Assembly (NCBI GenBank): GCA_963819475.1
Contig: CAWFWE010000008.1
Coordinates: forward strand, 310,001 to 374,000
Source of the DNA: DASUAS01 sp963819475
Lineage (GTDB): Bacteria > Actinomycetota > Acidimicrobiia > IMCC26256 > DASPTH01
DNA: 64,000 nt
Direction of reading: 5' to 3'
This document shows positions 9,622 to 18,560 of the stretch, one piece after another. Every line of letters starts with the position of its first letter. The first letter of the stretch is position 1. Below the pieces are notes generated by a model. That model saw only the letters and a program-made list of their open reading frames with translations, made no database searches and was not told the origin of the DNA. The translations under genes and the position numbers were made by a program.

Positions 9622-10107
9622 CTAGGTGGCGCGCAACGCGAGCGTGAACAGCGTGGCGGCGCCGAGGGCCGCCGCGACCCGCACGTGGTTCCACGCCGTC
9701 CAGGTCGACACATAGTGGCGCCAATGCTCGGCGGCGCCCGGCGCACGGGGATCGACGATCTCGAGGGCGTTGTTGCGAGGCACGTGATACCCGAGCGTCA
9801 GGCCGAAGGTGCCGACCAGATAGCACAGACCGCCGGCGAGGAGATACGGGCCGTACGGCTCGTCCCACCTGAAGATCGAGGCGACGGCGAGCGCGGCGCA
9901 GGCGATGGCGGATCCGACGAACGCCGCCATGAACCCGGGCATCACCGCGGTGACGTTGATCGACTGCATGGCGACGATGCCTTGGGGTTCCGGCACGCGC
10001 GCCAGCGCCTTCATCACGAACGAGGAGAACGCGAACAGCGAACCGGCGACCAGCGCACACCCGAGCGCGGTCGCGAGCACCACGACGAAGAGGAAGCCGT
10101 CGATCAT
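9622..10107 (-). CDS. DUF1772 (anthrone oxygenase-like) membrane protein
   Basis: A 161-residue integral membrane protein with about four hydrophobic segments. FSSFVMKALARVP, the stretch QSINVTAVMPGFM and the C-terminal WTAWNHVRVAAAL fit the DUF1772 family, which includes anthrone oxygenases. It overlaps the upstream NmrA-type gene by four bases, and the two form an operon facing the AraC regulator. Confidence 0.83.
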   Translation of the reverse strand: MIDGFLFVVVLATALGCALVAGSLFAFSSFVMKALARVPEPQGIVAMQSINVTAVMPGFMAAFVGSAIACAALAVASIFRWDEPYGPYLLAGGLCYLVGTFGLTLGYHVPRNNALEIVDPRAPGAAEHWRHYVSTWTAWNHVRVAAALGAATLFTLALRAT

Positions 10108-10964
10108 CGGGAGATCCGATCTGCGTCGGCGGTCCAGATGCCCGATGCGGCAGCGTCACGGGCGTAGTCCCGGAAGTCGCGCGGCTCACGGCCGAGCGCA
10201 CGCTGCACGCCGTCGGTGAGCGAGGCGTTGCGCCCGTCGAGGATCTCGCGGAACAGGTCGGTCAGGTCCGTCACGAAGTCGGGCGGCAGGCCTTCGTGGA
10301 GCAGCGCGGCCGCGAACTCTTCGGAGGTGATCGGCACGTAGCGGAGATCCCGTCCCGCCGCCGCCCCGATCTCGGCCGCGGCATCCGCGAAGGTGAGGAG
10401 CCGCGGCCCCGTCACCTCGTACACCTGACCGACGTGGCGATCGTCGGTCAACGCGGCGACGGCGACGTCGGCGATGTCGTCGGTGTCGACGAACGGCTCG
10501 GCCACGTTCCCGGCCGGGAACGCGAGCTCCCCGTGGAGCACCGAATCGACGAGAAAGCCCTCGCTGAAGTTCTGGCTGAAGATGCTCGACCGCACGATCG
10601 TCCACTCCGCGCCGGATCGCTCGACTGCCTGTTCGGCTCGTTGCGCGCCGTCCTCGTTCCGGCCCGAGAGCAGGACGAGGCGCCGGACGCCGGCGTCGAC
10701 CGCCAGGCGCGTGAACGCCGCCACGCCATCGGCGGCGCCGGGAACGGCGAGGTCGGGGGCGTAGTTCACGTACGCCGCGTCGACACCGCGCAACGCCGCC
10801 TCCCAGGTGTCGGGGCGGTCCCAGTCGAACGACGGGTCGGCGGCGCGGGATCCGATGCGGACGGCGAGCCCCCGAGCCCGCAGCCGCTCGGCCACCCGAC
10901 GTCCGGTCTTGCCGGTGCCGCCGACCACCAGGGTCAAGGTGGAGGTGTTCGTGAGTTCGGTCAT
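10104..10964 (-). CDS. NmrA-like NAD(P)-binding protein
   Basis: A 286-residue atypical SDR. The dinucleotide loop GGTGKTGRRVA sits near residue 15. There is no YxxxK in the classical place, and VNYAPDL, the RRLVLLSGRNEDGA block and the FVDTDDIADVAVAAL segment match NmrA/quinone oxidoreductase-2 types, which sense or reduce with NADPH. It is followed by the DUF1772 gene (4-nt overlap) and is divergent from an AraC-family regulator 81 nt away, which likely controls it. Confidence 0.87.
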   Translation of the reverse strand: MTELTNTSTLTLVVGGTGKTGRRVAERLRARGLAVRIGSRAADPSFDWDRPDTWEAALRGVDAAYVNYAPDLAVPGAADGVAAFTRLAVDAGVRRLVLLSGRNEDGAQRAEQAVERSGAEWTIVRSSIFSQNFSEGFLVDSVLHGELAFPAGNVAEPFVDTDDIADVAVAALTDDRHVGQVYEVTGPRLLTFADAAAEIGAAAGRDLRYVPITSEEFAAALLHEGLPPDFVTDLTDLFREILDGRNASLTDGVQRALGREPRDFRDYARDAAASGIWTADADRISR

Positions 10965-11033
10965 GCCTCGCAGTGAAACACCCGAACGTGAGACGATCCA
11001 TAGTTGGAAGGCTCGACTTCATGTCCATTCGTC

Positions 11034-11039
11034 TAGGAT
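11034..11039 (+). promoter_or_regulatory. -10 box of leaderless promoter for AraC-family gene
   Basis: TAGGAT lies six bases before the ATG at 11046, the spacing expected for leaderless transcripts in actinobacteria. No Shine-Dalgarno is present. Confidence 0.5.
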
Positions 11040-11045
11040 GCGGCG

Positions 11046-12017
11046 ATGGACGCACTCGTCGGCCTCCTGGACGGACCGAGGGCGAGGAGCGCCTTCGTAC
11101 TGCGCTCGATCATGAACCCGCCGTGGTCGGTCCGAGTGCAGGACGAAGCGCCGCTCTCCCTGGTGGCGATGGTGCGCGGCGAGGCGTGGGTGGTGTTCGA
11201 CGACGGTGACCGCACCCGCCTCGGTGCCGGCGACATCGTCATCACCCGCGGGCCGGAGCCGTACCTCTTCGCCGACGATCCGGGCACGCCGCCGCAGGTC
11301 GTGATCCATCCGGGCGAGCGCTGCACGACGCCCGACGGTGTGGATCTCGCGCAGACGATGGATCTCGGCGTGCGCACCTGGGGCAACGACCCCGACGGCT
11401 CGGTGATGATGCTCATCGGCACCTACCTCGACCCGGGCGAGATCGGTCAGCGGCTGCTGCGCGCACTCCCTCGGCTGGTCGTGCACCGCAGCGACGTCCG
11501 GGACTCGCCGCTCGTTCCCCTGCTCGAGGCCGAGATCTCCAAGGACGAGCCCGGCCAAGAGGTCGTGCTCGACCGCCTGCTCGACCTGCTGCTGATCGCG
11601 GTGTTGCGGGCGTGGTTCGCGCGCCCCGAGGCGGAGGCACCGGCGTGGTACCACGCGACCAGCGATGCGATCGTCGGTCCCGCGTTGCGGATGCTGCAGA
11701 ACAACCCTGCGCACCCGTGGACGGTCGCATCGCTCGCGGCCGAAACCGGCGTGTCGCGCGCCGCGCTCGCTCGTCGGTTCAACGATCTGGTCGGCGAGCC
11801 GCCCATGACGTTCCTGACCGGCTGGCGGATCGCGCTCGCCGCCGACTTGCTGCGCGAGCCGGATGCGACCGTCGGTGCCGTCGCGCAGCAAGTGGGCTAC
11901 GGCAGCGCCTTCGCGCTGAGCAGTGCCTTCAAGCGCATCCGCGGCGTCAGTCCGAGCGAGCACCGGCGAGCGGGACGTTCCACGCTCGCCGAGCTCACGG
12001 CGCGGACGGGAGCGTGA
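11046..12017 (+). CDS. AraC-family transcriptional regulator
   Basis: A 323-residue regulator. Residues 1-190 form a cupin ligand-sensing domain (WVVFDDGDRTRLGAGDIVI, RGPEPYLFADDP); residues about 225-310 carry two helix-turn-helix motifs (WTVASLAAETGVSRAALARR and VGAVAQQVGYGSAFALSSAF) ending in GVSPSEHRR. It is divergent from the NmrA/DUF1772 pair, the usual arrangement for a regulator of its neighbour. The start is set at 11046 because TAGGAT stands six bases upstream. Confidence 0.92.
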   Translation: MDALVGLLDGPRARSAFVLRSIMNPPWSVRVQDEAPLSLVAMVRGEAWVVFDDGDRTRLGAGDIVITRGPEPYLFADDPGTPPQVVIHPGERCTTPDGVDLAQTMDLGVRTWGNDPDGSVMMLIGTYLDPGEIGQRLLRALPRLVVHRSDVRDSPLVPLLEAEISKDEPGQEVVLDRLLDLLLIAVLRAWFARPEAEAPAWYHATSDAIVGPALRMLQNNPAHPWTVASLAAETGVSRAALARRFNDLVGEPPMTFLTGWRIALAADLLREPDATVGAVAQQVGYGSAFALSSAFKRIRGVSPSEHRRAGRSTLAELTARTGA

Positions 12018-12041
12018 CCGATCGCGGTCCCACAGTGAGGC

Positions 12042-12758
12042 TCAGTGCGGCTCGGTATGGGCGCGCAGGAACGCGGTCGCGTCGTCCCACGAGGCGCGGT
12101 CGGCCTCCTCGTTGCGCATGTCTCCCCACGGTGCGGTGAAGGAGTGCGTCGCGCCCGGGTAGAGGCGCACCTCGGCGTCGACGTCCCAGCGGTCGATCCG
12201 AGCCCGGAGGTCCTCGAGCAGCTCCGGCGGCATCACGAAGTCGTCCTCGCCGTAGATGAACAACGTCGGGCAGGTGAGCTGCCAGAGGAGGTCGATGGGG
12301 TGGACCGGTGTGGCCGGACCGAGGTCGTCGAACACCGGTTGGCTCGGGAAGAACAACACCGCGGCGGCCAGGTCGCCGCGGAGGCACGCCGCGAGCCAGG
12401 CCAGGGTTCCACCGGTGCAGTAGCCCCACACCGCCACGCGTCGCGGATCGATCTCCGGTGCTGCGCGGAGCGCGTCGACCGCACGTGCGAGCTCACGGGC
12501 CGCCCGGGTGAAGTCGAGTCGGGCGATGTGGTCGATCACCTCGTCGAACTGGTCGTAGCTCTCTCGGTTCGTCGGACCGCGGCCGTGGTAGTAGTCCGGC
12601 ACGACCGACGCGTACCCGAGGTCGGCCAGGCGCCCTTGCACGCCGTGAATGAACGGATTCGGGCCGTAGGCCTCGGCCCCGAGCACGACCGCCGGATGCG
12701 GCCCGCGACCGGCCGGCATGACCAAGGAGAGCGAGCCGTCGAGCAGGGGAGCGGTCAT
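12042..12758 (-). CDS. dienelactone hydrolase family protein
   Basis: A 238-residue alpha/beta hydrolase. The nucleophile is a cysteine, Cys114 in GYCTGG, as in dienelactone hydrolases; the acid is Asp172/173 (YGEDDFVMP) and His205 is in GATHSF. Such enzymes open lactones or hydrolyse esters in ring-degradation pathways. It is the last gene of the alcohol dehydrogenase/LLM/PhyH/P450 operon, 13 nt after the P450 gene. The upstream in-frame extension lacks family sequence, so the start is the ATG at 12758. Confidence 0.9.
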   Translation of the reverse strand: MTAPLLDGSLSLVMPAGRGPHPAVVLGAEAYGPNPFIHGVQGRLADLGYASVVPDYYHGRGPTNRESYDQFDEVIDHIARLDFTRAARELARAVDALRAAPEIDPRRVAVWGYCTGGTLAWLAACLRGDLAAAVLFFPSQPVFDDLGPATPVHPIDLLWQLTCPTLFIYGEDDFVMPPELLEDLRARIDRWDVDAEVRLYPGATHSFTAPWGDMRNEEADRASWDDATAFLRAHTEPH

Positions 12759-12771
12759 CGCGGCACCACGG

Positions 12772-14007
12772 CTACGGCAGGTGGATCGGGACGTTGGCGA
12801 ACCCGCGCACCGTGCTGGTGTGCACCCACTCGAGCTCGTCGTCGACGATGTCCCAGGTGGGGAAGCGGGCGAGGGTCTCCTGCAGCGCGATGCGCGACTC
12901 GAGCCGCGCCAGCGCCGCGCCGATGCAGAAGTGCGTGCCGTAGCCGAACGACAGGTGGCGGTCGATCTTGCGGTGCACGTCGAAGCGGTCCGGGTCGGCG
13001 AAGTGTCGCTCGTCGCGATTGGCGGCACCGTTGAGCAGGATGAGCTTCGACCCTTCCGGGATCGTCGTGTCGTGGAAGCGGACGTCGCGCGTCACCCACC
13101 GAGCGTTCACGGGAGACGGCGCCTCGTAGCGCAGGAGCTCTTCGATCGCGTCCGCGGCGAGGCCGGGATCCGCGGCGACCAGCGCCCGCTCGTCGGGGTT
13201 GCGGGCGAGGATGACCGCAGTCCAGCTCAGCAGGCGTGCGACCGTCTCGGTGCCGGCGATGGCGAGCATCTGGATGAACATCTCGAACTCGAGCTCGGTG
13301 ACCGGCCGCGTCGTGCCGTCGTCGTCCTCGATCTCGCTGTTCACGAGCGCGGAGATCAGGTCATCGGTGGGATGGCGGCGCCGTTCCTCCATGATCTCGG
13401 GCAGCATCTCCAACATCACCGTGCCGATCGAGCCGTCGCTGCGCAGGTCGGCCGGGATGCCCTCCTCCGACACCTTGAACCCGGTCTCGCCGCGCTCGTG
13501 GTGGAACATCTTGTCGATCCCGAGCCGCCACTCCCCGGCGTGTCCTTCCGGGAAGCCGAGCAGGGCGAGGATCACCGTCGGAGGCAGGAGCGCGCCGAAC
13601 CGGTCGACGTAGTCGAAGCCCTCGCTGCCGACGAACGGGTCCAGCAGCGTCGCGCACAGGCGTCGGACGCGCTCCTCGAGGTCGGCGATGGCGCGCGGCG
13701 TGAACGCGCGGCTCACCAACTTGCGGAAGCGGGTGTGGTCGGGCGGGTCCATCCAGATCAACATGGGCGCCGTCACCGGCTCCGGGCCCATGAGCTCGAT
13801 GGTGGTGGCGTGTGCCGAGCTGTAGGTCTCGGTGTCGAGCATGGCGGGCAGCACGTCGTCGTACCGGGTGAGCGCGTAGAAGTCGAACTGCTCGTTGCGG
13901 TAGACGGGCGCCTCGTCGCGCAGCCGCTTCCACACCGCCTGGGCGTCGACGTCGACGTCGTAGTCGTACGGGTCGTAGTAGAGGTCGGGAGCGGTGGTCG
14001 AGGTCAT
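12772..14007 (-). CDS. cytochrome P450
   Basis: A 411-residue soluble bacterial P450 that would hydroxylate an organic substrate using electrons from a separate ferredoxin. The I-helix motif AGTET is at 251-255, an ExxR (EELLR) follows, and the haem ligand is Cys361 in FGYGTHFCIG. DPPDHTRFRKLV is also classical. The ATG at 14007 has a good binding site (GGGAGGAC). It overlaps the PhyH gene by four bases. No ferredoxin gene is in this operon. Confidence 0.95.
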   Translation of the reverse strand: MTSTTAPDLYYDPYDYDVDVDAQAVWKRLRDEAPVYRNEQFDFYALTRYDDVLPAMLDTETYSSAHATTIELMGPEPVTAPMLIWMDPPDHTRFRKLVSRAFTPRAIADLEERVRRLCATLLDPFVGSEGFDYVDRFGALLPPTVILALLGFPEGHAGEWRLGIDKMFHHERGETGFKVSEEGIPADLRSDGSIGTVMLEMLPEIMEERRRHPTDDLISALVNSEIEDDDGTTRPVTELEFEMFIQMLAIAGTETVARLLSWTAVILARNPDERALVAADPGLAADAIEELLRYEAPSPVNARWVTRDVRFHDTTIPEGSKLILLNGAANRDERHFADPDRFDVHRKIDRHLSFGYGTHFCIGAALARLESRIALQETLARFPTWDIVDDELEWVHTSTVRGFANVPIHLP

Positions 14008-14870
14008 GCTGTCCTCCCGTCCAGGGCACCTTCGGCGAGTAGCTCCATGGGGTCGCGCATGCGCACCATCCCGAGGTAGCCCCCGCCCTCGGCGATGGCG
14101 TCGTGGACCGCGTAGCCGAGGAGCTCCTGGGCGGCCGGCGACAGCGTCCGCGCGACCGCAGGTGGTACCGCCAGAGAGTTGTTCTCCTCGGTGCGCAACC
14201 AGCCGAGCGTGTAGCTGACGTGCACGCCGAGACGCCATTCGTCGGTGGTGGCGTTGGCGCCGGCGAAGTGGATGGTCGAGCCGAGGTAGACCACCGCGCC
14301 GCCGGCAGGTAGCTGGGCGGCGACGATCTCGTCGTCGAGGGGCTGACGCCCGCGCGGCCACCGGTGACTGCCGGGGACCACACGCGTCGCGCCGTTGTCG
14401 GCGCGGAAGTCGACGAGCGCGACCAACGATGCGATCTGCAGCTCGGCGTGCGGGCGCGGGAAGTGCGGCCACACGTCCTCGTCGCGATGGGGGATCTGGG
14501 CTTCCGCGCCGGGACCCCGTGCGATCAGGTGACCGAGGTTGAGGCGATACCGCGAGCACGACGGCAGCAGGATCTCGTCGCAGAGGTGCCGGTAGGTGTG
14601 ATGGGTCATCACCTCGTCGGCGAACGTCGACGAGACCGCGGCCAACGCCGACACGTGCTTGGTGCAGGGCCCGAAGAAGGCCTGGATCATCGGATTGATG
14701 GTGCGCATCCCGGGCTCGGCGGCTGCGACCGCGTCGGCCACCTCGGCGTTGACCGCGTCGACGGTCGCCTGCGGGACGAACCGGTCGACGAGGACCGCGC
14801 CGTCGGCGCGGAGGGCGTCGGTGATCGCCGCATCGTCGGTGGTGTCGGCGAAGCGGGCGATCGTGGCCAC
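14004..14870 (-). CDS. phytanoyl-CoA dioxygenase (PhyH) family protein
   Basis: A 288-residue Fe(II)/2-oxoglutarate oxygenase candidate. The metal triad is visible as PHRDED (His, Asp) and a distal His in STIHFAGAN, with an Arg (EWRLGVHVSY) to bind 2-oxoglutarate. AELQIASLVALVDFRADNGA and PGSHRWPRG are family hallmarks. It sits between the LLM gene (3-nt gap) and the P450 gene (4-nt overlap), so the operon encodes two unrelated oxygenases. Confidence 0.9.
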   Translation of the reverse strand: MATIARFADTTDDAAITDALRADGAVLVDRFVPQATVDAVNAEVADAVAAAEPGMRTINPMIQAFFGPCTKHVSALAAVSSTFADEVMTHHTYRHLCDEILLPSCSRYRLNLGHLIARGPGAEAQIPHRDEDVWPHFPRPHAELQIASLVALVDFRADNGATRVVPGSHRWPRGRQPLDDEIVAAQLPAGGAVVYLGSTIHFAGANATTDEWRLGVHVSYTLGWLRTEENNSLAVPPAVARTLSPAAQELLGYAVHDAIAEGGGYLGMVRMRDPMELLAEGALDGRTA

Positions 14871-14873
14871 GGA

Positions 14874-15851
14874 CTACTCCTGCGCCCGCGGGAGCACGAC
14901 TTCGGCCACGTGCTCCAGGTAGGGCCACGCGATCTCCGGCGGGATGCCACCGCAGAGCGGCATCAGCATGAGCATGCCGCCGTTGCGCACCATCTCGGCC
15001 GCCTCGTCGGTGCTGTAGATCTTGTGGGCCGGCGACGTGGCCCGCAGCTCGTCGACCGTCTGCGCGTGCGAGATGCTCGCGGTGGTCTCGTCGCCCGGGT
15101 TCCAGGCCCCGTACATCTTCACGTCGTGCAGGATGTAGTCGCCGATCTCGTCCCAGGCCTTGTCGACGTCGTCGGCGACGAACATCGTGGTGGGCGTGTC
15201 GTGGGAGGGCAGCTGGGTCATCCCCGGCTCGTGCCCGTGCTCGCGGCACGACTCCTCGTAGGCCTCCAGCATTCCCGGGAGGTTGCTCTGGGCCAGGAAG
15301 CCGAGGCCGTAGCGGCCGGCGCGCCTGGCCGCCGCGATCGAGCCGCCGCCCCACATGATCGGGGCTCCGCCCGGGGTCACCGGCGGCGGCGTGATGTGGA
15401 TGCGCCGGCCCTCGTGCACGAACGGCTCACCCTTGCGTGCCTCGAGCAGCAGCTGCAGCTTCTCCTCGGCGATGCGGCCGCGCTGCTTCATGTCGAGGCC
15501 GTACTGCTCGAACTCCTCGGGGCGGTAACCGATGCCGAACACGTACGACACCCGACCGCTGCTGATGATGTCGAGGACGTTCATGTCCTCGGCGAGGCGG
15601 ATCGGGTCGTAGAACGGCAGGAGCGCGGCGGCCAGGCTGATGTAGAGCTGCTGCGTGCGCGCCGCCATCGCGGACGCCAGCAGCATGGGGGAGGGGATGT
15701 AGCCGTCGGGCGAGGTGTGATGCTCGGAGATCACCGCGGCGACGCCGCCGCGGCTCTCGGCCCAGGCCGCCATCTCGACGGCAGCCCGGTAGAGATCGGT
15801 GGTCGAGCCGCCGAAGTCGGGCGCGCGCATGTCGAAGCGCATCGTGAACAT
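14874..15851 (-). CDS. LLM class flavin-dependent oxidoreductase
   Basis: A 325-residue luciferase-like TIM-barrel protein. ISEHHTSPDGYIPSPM, RLAEDMNVLDIISSGRV and FGIGYRPEEFEQYG are the typical LLM signatures around the F420/FMN site. It could be a monooxygenase or an F420-dependent dehydrogenase. It lies 45 nt after the alcohol dehydrogenase and three bases before PhyH. The start is ATG 15851; another ATG nine bases downstream is also possible. Confidence 0.9.
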   Translation of the reverse strand: MFTMRFDMRAPDFGGSTTDLYRAAVEMAAWAESRGGVAAVISEHHTSPDGYIPSPMLLASAMAARTQQLYISLAAALLPFYDPIRLAEDMNVLDIISSGRVSYVFGIGYRPEEFEQYGLDMKQRGRIAEEKLQLLLEARKGEPFVHEGRRIHITPPPVTPGGAPIMWGGGSIAAARRAGRYGLGFLAQSNLPGMLEAYEESCREHGHEPGMTQLPSHDTPTTMFVADDVDKAWDEIGDYILHDVKMYGAWNPGDETTASISHAQTVDELRATSPAHKIYSTDEAAEMVRNGGMLMLMPLCGGIPPEIAWPYLEHVAEVVLPRAQE

Positions 15852-15896
15852 GCGGAGCAGGCTTGCGCGCGGGGTGCCCGGGCGTCAAAAGCGCGG

Positions 15897-17000
15897 TCAG
15901 AACGTGAGCACGCCCCGGGCGAGGGTTCCGCCGTGCATGTCCTCGACCACGGTGTGGAACTGCTCCATCGGGTACGTCTTGCTCACCATCCGGTCGAGGT
16001 CGAGCAGGCCCTTCTTGTAGAGGTCGACGATCACCGGGATGTCGCGCTGGGCCCGGACCCCGCCGGCCCGGCTGCCGATGATGCCACGGTCGACCTGGGT
16101 GAGGTGGGTGATCGGGATGTCGTAGGTCACCCCCGGCGCCGGCACACCGACCTGCACGCACACGCCGCCCCAGTCGAGGACCTGCACCGCCTGTGACGTG
16201 ACCGCGGGGTGACCGACGCACTCGAACGACCAGTTCACGCCGCCGGCGCCGAAGGGCCCTTCGGGCATCTCCGGCGTGAACGGCAGCAGCTCGTGGATGG
16301 CCTGCACCGCGTCGGTCTCGGCCGCGTTGATGAAGTGCGTCGCCCCCAGCTCGAGCGCGAGCTCGCCCTTCGAGGCCACCGTGTCGACGGCGATGATGTG
16401 GTTGGCGGCCTTGATGCGGAGGGCCTGGATGGTGGAGAGCCCGACGCCGCCGGCACCGAACACGGCGACGTTGTCGCCGGGCTGCACGTTGGCCCGGTTG
16501 AACACCGAGCCCATGCCGGTGACGACGCCGCAGGCGATGAGACACGCCGAGGTCAGCGGTACCTCGGGGTCGATCGGGACCGCTTGCACCTCCTTCACCA
16601 ACGTCATCTCCGCGAACGACGAGGTGGCAGCGAAGTTGCCGGCGGGCTCGCCGCCGACGGTGAAGATCTCGCGGCGGTTGCCGAGGGTCTTGCGGCACCA
16701 CGTGGGCTTGCCGACCGAGCACTGGTCGCAGATGCCGCAGTTGGAGACGGTGGCGATGACCACGTGGTCGCCCGGCTTCACCCGGGTGACCAGGGAGCCG
16801 ACCGCCTCCACGATGCCGGCGCCCTCGTGGCCCATGAGGGAGGGGGCGGGCCAGGGGATGGTGCCGTCGAGGAGGCTCACGTCGCTGTGGCAGACGCCCG
16901 CCGCGACCAGCCGCACCAGCACCTCGTTGGGCCCGGGGTCGATCACCTCGACGTCGTTGCGGACCTCGGCACCCTCACCTGTGAACACGATTCCACGCAT
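15897..17000 (-). CDS. zinc-dependent alcohol dehydrogenase (MDR superfamily)
   Basis: A 367-residue medium-chain dehydrogenase oxidising an alcohol to an aldehyde or ketone. The catalytic zinc ligands are Cys37 (GVCHSD) and His58/Glu59 (GHEGAG), with a further Cys in ACGV. The structural zinc is bound by Cys88, 91, 94 and 102. The Rossmann motif GAGGVGLS follows. The ATG at 17000 is preferred over an in-frame GTG nine bases upstream, because TAGGGT lies seven bases before the ATG (leaderless). It is the first gene of a five-gene operon reaching 12042. Confidence 0.93.
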   Translation of the reverse strand: MRGIVFTGEGAEVRNDVEVIDPGPNEVLVRLVAAGVCHSDVSLLDGTIPWPAPSLMGHEGAGIVEAVGSLVTRVKPGDHVVIATVSNCGICDQCSVGKPTWCRKTLGNRREIFTVGGEPAGNFAATSSFAEMTLVKEVQAVPIDPEVPLTSACLIACGVVTGMGSVFNRANVQPGDNVAVFGAGGVGLSTIQALRIKAANHIIAVDTVASKGELALELGATHFINAAETDAVQAIHELLPFTPEMPEGPFGAGGVNWSFECVGHPAVTSQAVQVLDWGGVCVQVGVPAPGVTYDIPITHLTQVDRGIIGSRAGGVRAQRDIPVIVDLYKKGLLDLDRMVSKTYPMEQFHTVVEDMHGGTLARGVLTF

Positions 17001-17007
17001 GGACCGC

Positions 17008-17038
17008 ACCCTACCGCCCTGACCTGACGACCCGTCAG
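17008..17038 (-). promoter_or_regulatory. leaderless promoter with overlapping palindromic operator
   Basis: On the minus strand TAGGGT (17013 to 17008) is the -10 box, seven bases from the alcohol dehydrogenase ATG. At 17024-17038 the inverted repeat CTGACG-ACC-CGTCAG is a perfect 6+6 palindrome with a 3-base centre, lying where the -35 box and its flank should be. This is the position of a repressor site of TetR or GntR type. No regulator gene is adjacent. Confidence 0.55.
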
Positions 17039-17104
17039 AACCTCAGCTCGCGTCGTTCGTACCCCTCCAGGACGTACCAGCGACGCAACCTCGGCTGGTG
17101 TCGT

Positions 17105-17879
17105 TCAGAAGGCCATGAACCCGCCGCCGTCGACCATGAGGGTCTGGCCGGTCATGTAGCGCGCGAGGTCGCTGGCGAGGAAGACGGCGACCGGGCCGAT
17201 GTCGGGCTCGGGGTCGCCGATGCGGCGCAACGGTGTGCGTCCGACGAGGAGGCCGTCGGTGAAGACGGGGCTGGTCTCGGCCACCGTCTCCATCGCCGGG
17301 GTCATGGCGACGGGCCCGATGCAGTTGACCCGCACGCCCGCAGGGCCCCATTCGCGGGCCAGGCTCTTGGCCAGCCCGCGCTGCGCGGCCTTGGCCACGC
17401 CGTAGGCGGGGAGGTAGGGGCTGCCCTCGACGCCGGCGGCCGACGTCAGCAGGATCAGCGATCCCTGGGCGCGTTCGAGGTGCGGGTACGCGGCGTGCGC
17501 GCACAGGTAGGACGCCCGCACCGCGGTGCCGAGCATCGCCTGCCAGGTGTCGTCGGGGACCTCCTCGATGGCACGGGGATCGCCGACGGGGGCGAGCGCG
17601 TTGTGCACCATCACGTCGAGCGCGCCGAACTCGGACACCGCGAGGTCGACCGCGGCGTCGACGTCGGTCCGGTTGGTCACGTCGCAGCGCACCGACCGGA
17701 CCTCGCCGCCCCGTGCCGCGATCTCCCCGGCGACGACGTCGCCCGTTTCCGTCCGCCGAGCCGCGATGACGACCCGAGCGCCGTGCGTCGCGCACGCCGA
17801 GCGCGATGCCCCGGCCGACGCCGCCACCGGCACCGGTGACGAGCACGGTGCGGTCCTCCAGCAGCGCGCCCGCGGTCAC
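17105..17879 (-). CDS. SDR family oxidoreductase, one frameshift
   Basis: Third of three tandem SDRs. The start GTG at 17879 overlaps the preceding stop; it reads VTGAGGGVGRGIAL, then the frame changes near 17786-17800, and ATHGARVVIAARRTETGDV continues in the next phase. Catalytic Ser is in LTSAAGVEG and YGVAK gives Tyr and Lys. The C-terminus RYMTGQTLMVDGGGFM closely matches that of the first SDR of the array. About 258 residues when joined. I take the frameshift as a probable sequence error. Confidence 0.82.
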
Positions 17880-18559
17880 AGCCCCATCCAGGTGCCACCG
17901 TCGGCGACGAGGGTGCCGGCGGTGAGGAAGTGCGCGTCGGGGTCGTCGAGCAGGGCGATCAGCGGTGCGAGGTCGGTCGACGGATCGCCGGCGTGCCCGA
18001 ACGCCGGCGTCGACAACGAGATGGCGCGGGTGAGCGCATCGGCGGTGCCGGGCTCGACCCAGTGGTGCGGGGCGGCGGCGACCGTGTTCACGGTCACGCC
18101 GTCGGCGCCCCACTGGCGGCCGCAGCCCTTGGCCAGCACGCGCACGCCTTCGGCGACCGCGGCCAGCATCGAGAACTCGGCCGCGCCGGCCATGCCGACG
18201 GTCGGGACGACGAACACGAGGCTGCCGGCGCTCGCTCGCAGCGGCTCGGCGCCGGCGCGGGCCAACCACCACGCCGCGGTCAGGCTCCGCTCGCACCCGG
18301 CCGCCCACGCGTCCTCGTCCAGGTCCATGAACCGGTGCGGGGCCACGGTGCCCGGCGCCAACCAGGTGTGCACGACCTGGTCGATCCCGCGCAGGCGGCC
18401 GTGCGCGGTCGCGAGCGCATCGACCACCTCGGCTTCGGACCCGAAGTCGCACTCGAGGGGGAGCACGGCGACGCCGAGCTCGTCGAGGCCGTCGAGGAGC
18501 CCGTCGGCGAGCGCGCCGGTCCCGGTGACGACCGCGCTGCGGCCGGTGATCGGTCGCAT
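17876..18559 (-). CDS. degenerate SDR-like protein without catalytic motif
   Basis: A 227-residue SDR homologue between two normal SDRs. The glycine loop is replaced by TGTGALADG, and where YxxxK is expected the sequence reads FSMLAAVAEGVRVLAK, with no tyrosine. FLTAGTLVADGGTWMGL at the end keeps the SDR C-terminus. It is intact over its whole length and overlaps its neighbours (GTGA with the gene below, 1-nt gap above), so it appears to be under selection. It may be a non-catalytic partner subunit for the flanking SDRs, as seen in heteromeric SDR enzymes. Confidence 0.78.
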   Translation of the reverse strand: MRPITGRSAVVTGTGALADGLLDGLDELGVAVLPLECDFGSEAEVVDALATAHGRLRGIDQVVHTWLAPGTVAPHRFMDLDEDAWAAGCERSLTAAWWLARAGAEPLRASAGSLVFVVPTVGMAGAAEFSMLAAVAEGVRVLAKGCGRQWGADGVTVNTVAAAPHHWVEPGTADALTRAISLSTPAFGHAGDPSTDLAPLIALLDDPDAHFLTAGTLVADGGTWMGL

Positions 18560-18560
18560 G

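Noticed and set aside
12016..12036. GACCG/CGGTC hairpin between AraC and dienelactone hydrolase genes
   Set aside because: Only five base pairs with no T-tract; expected by chance in such GC-rich DNA.
17001..17009. GTG start at 17009 for the alcohol dehydrogenase
   Set aside because: It would fall inside the -10 box and adds three residues outside the conserved start.
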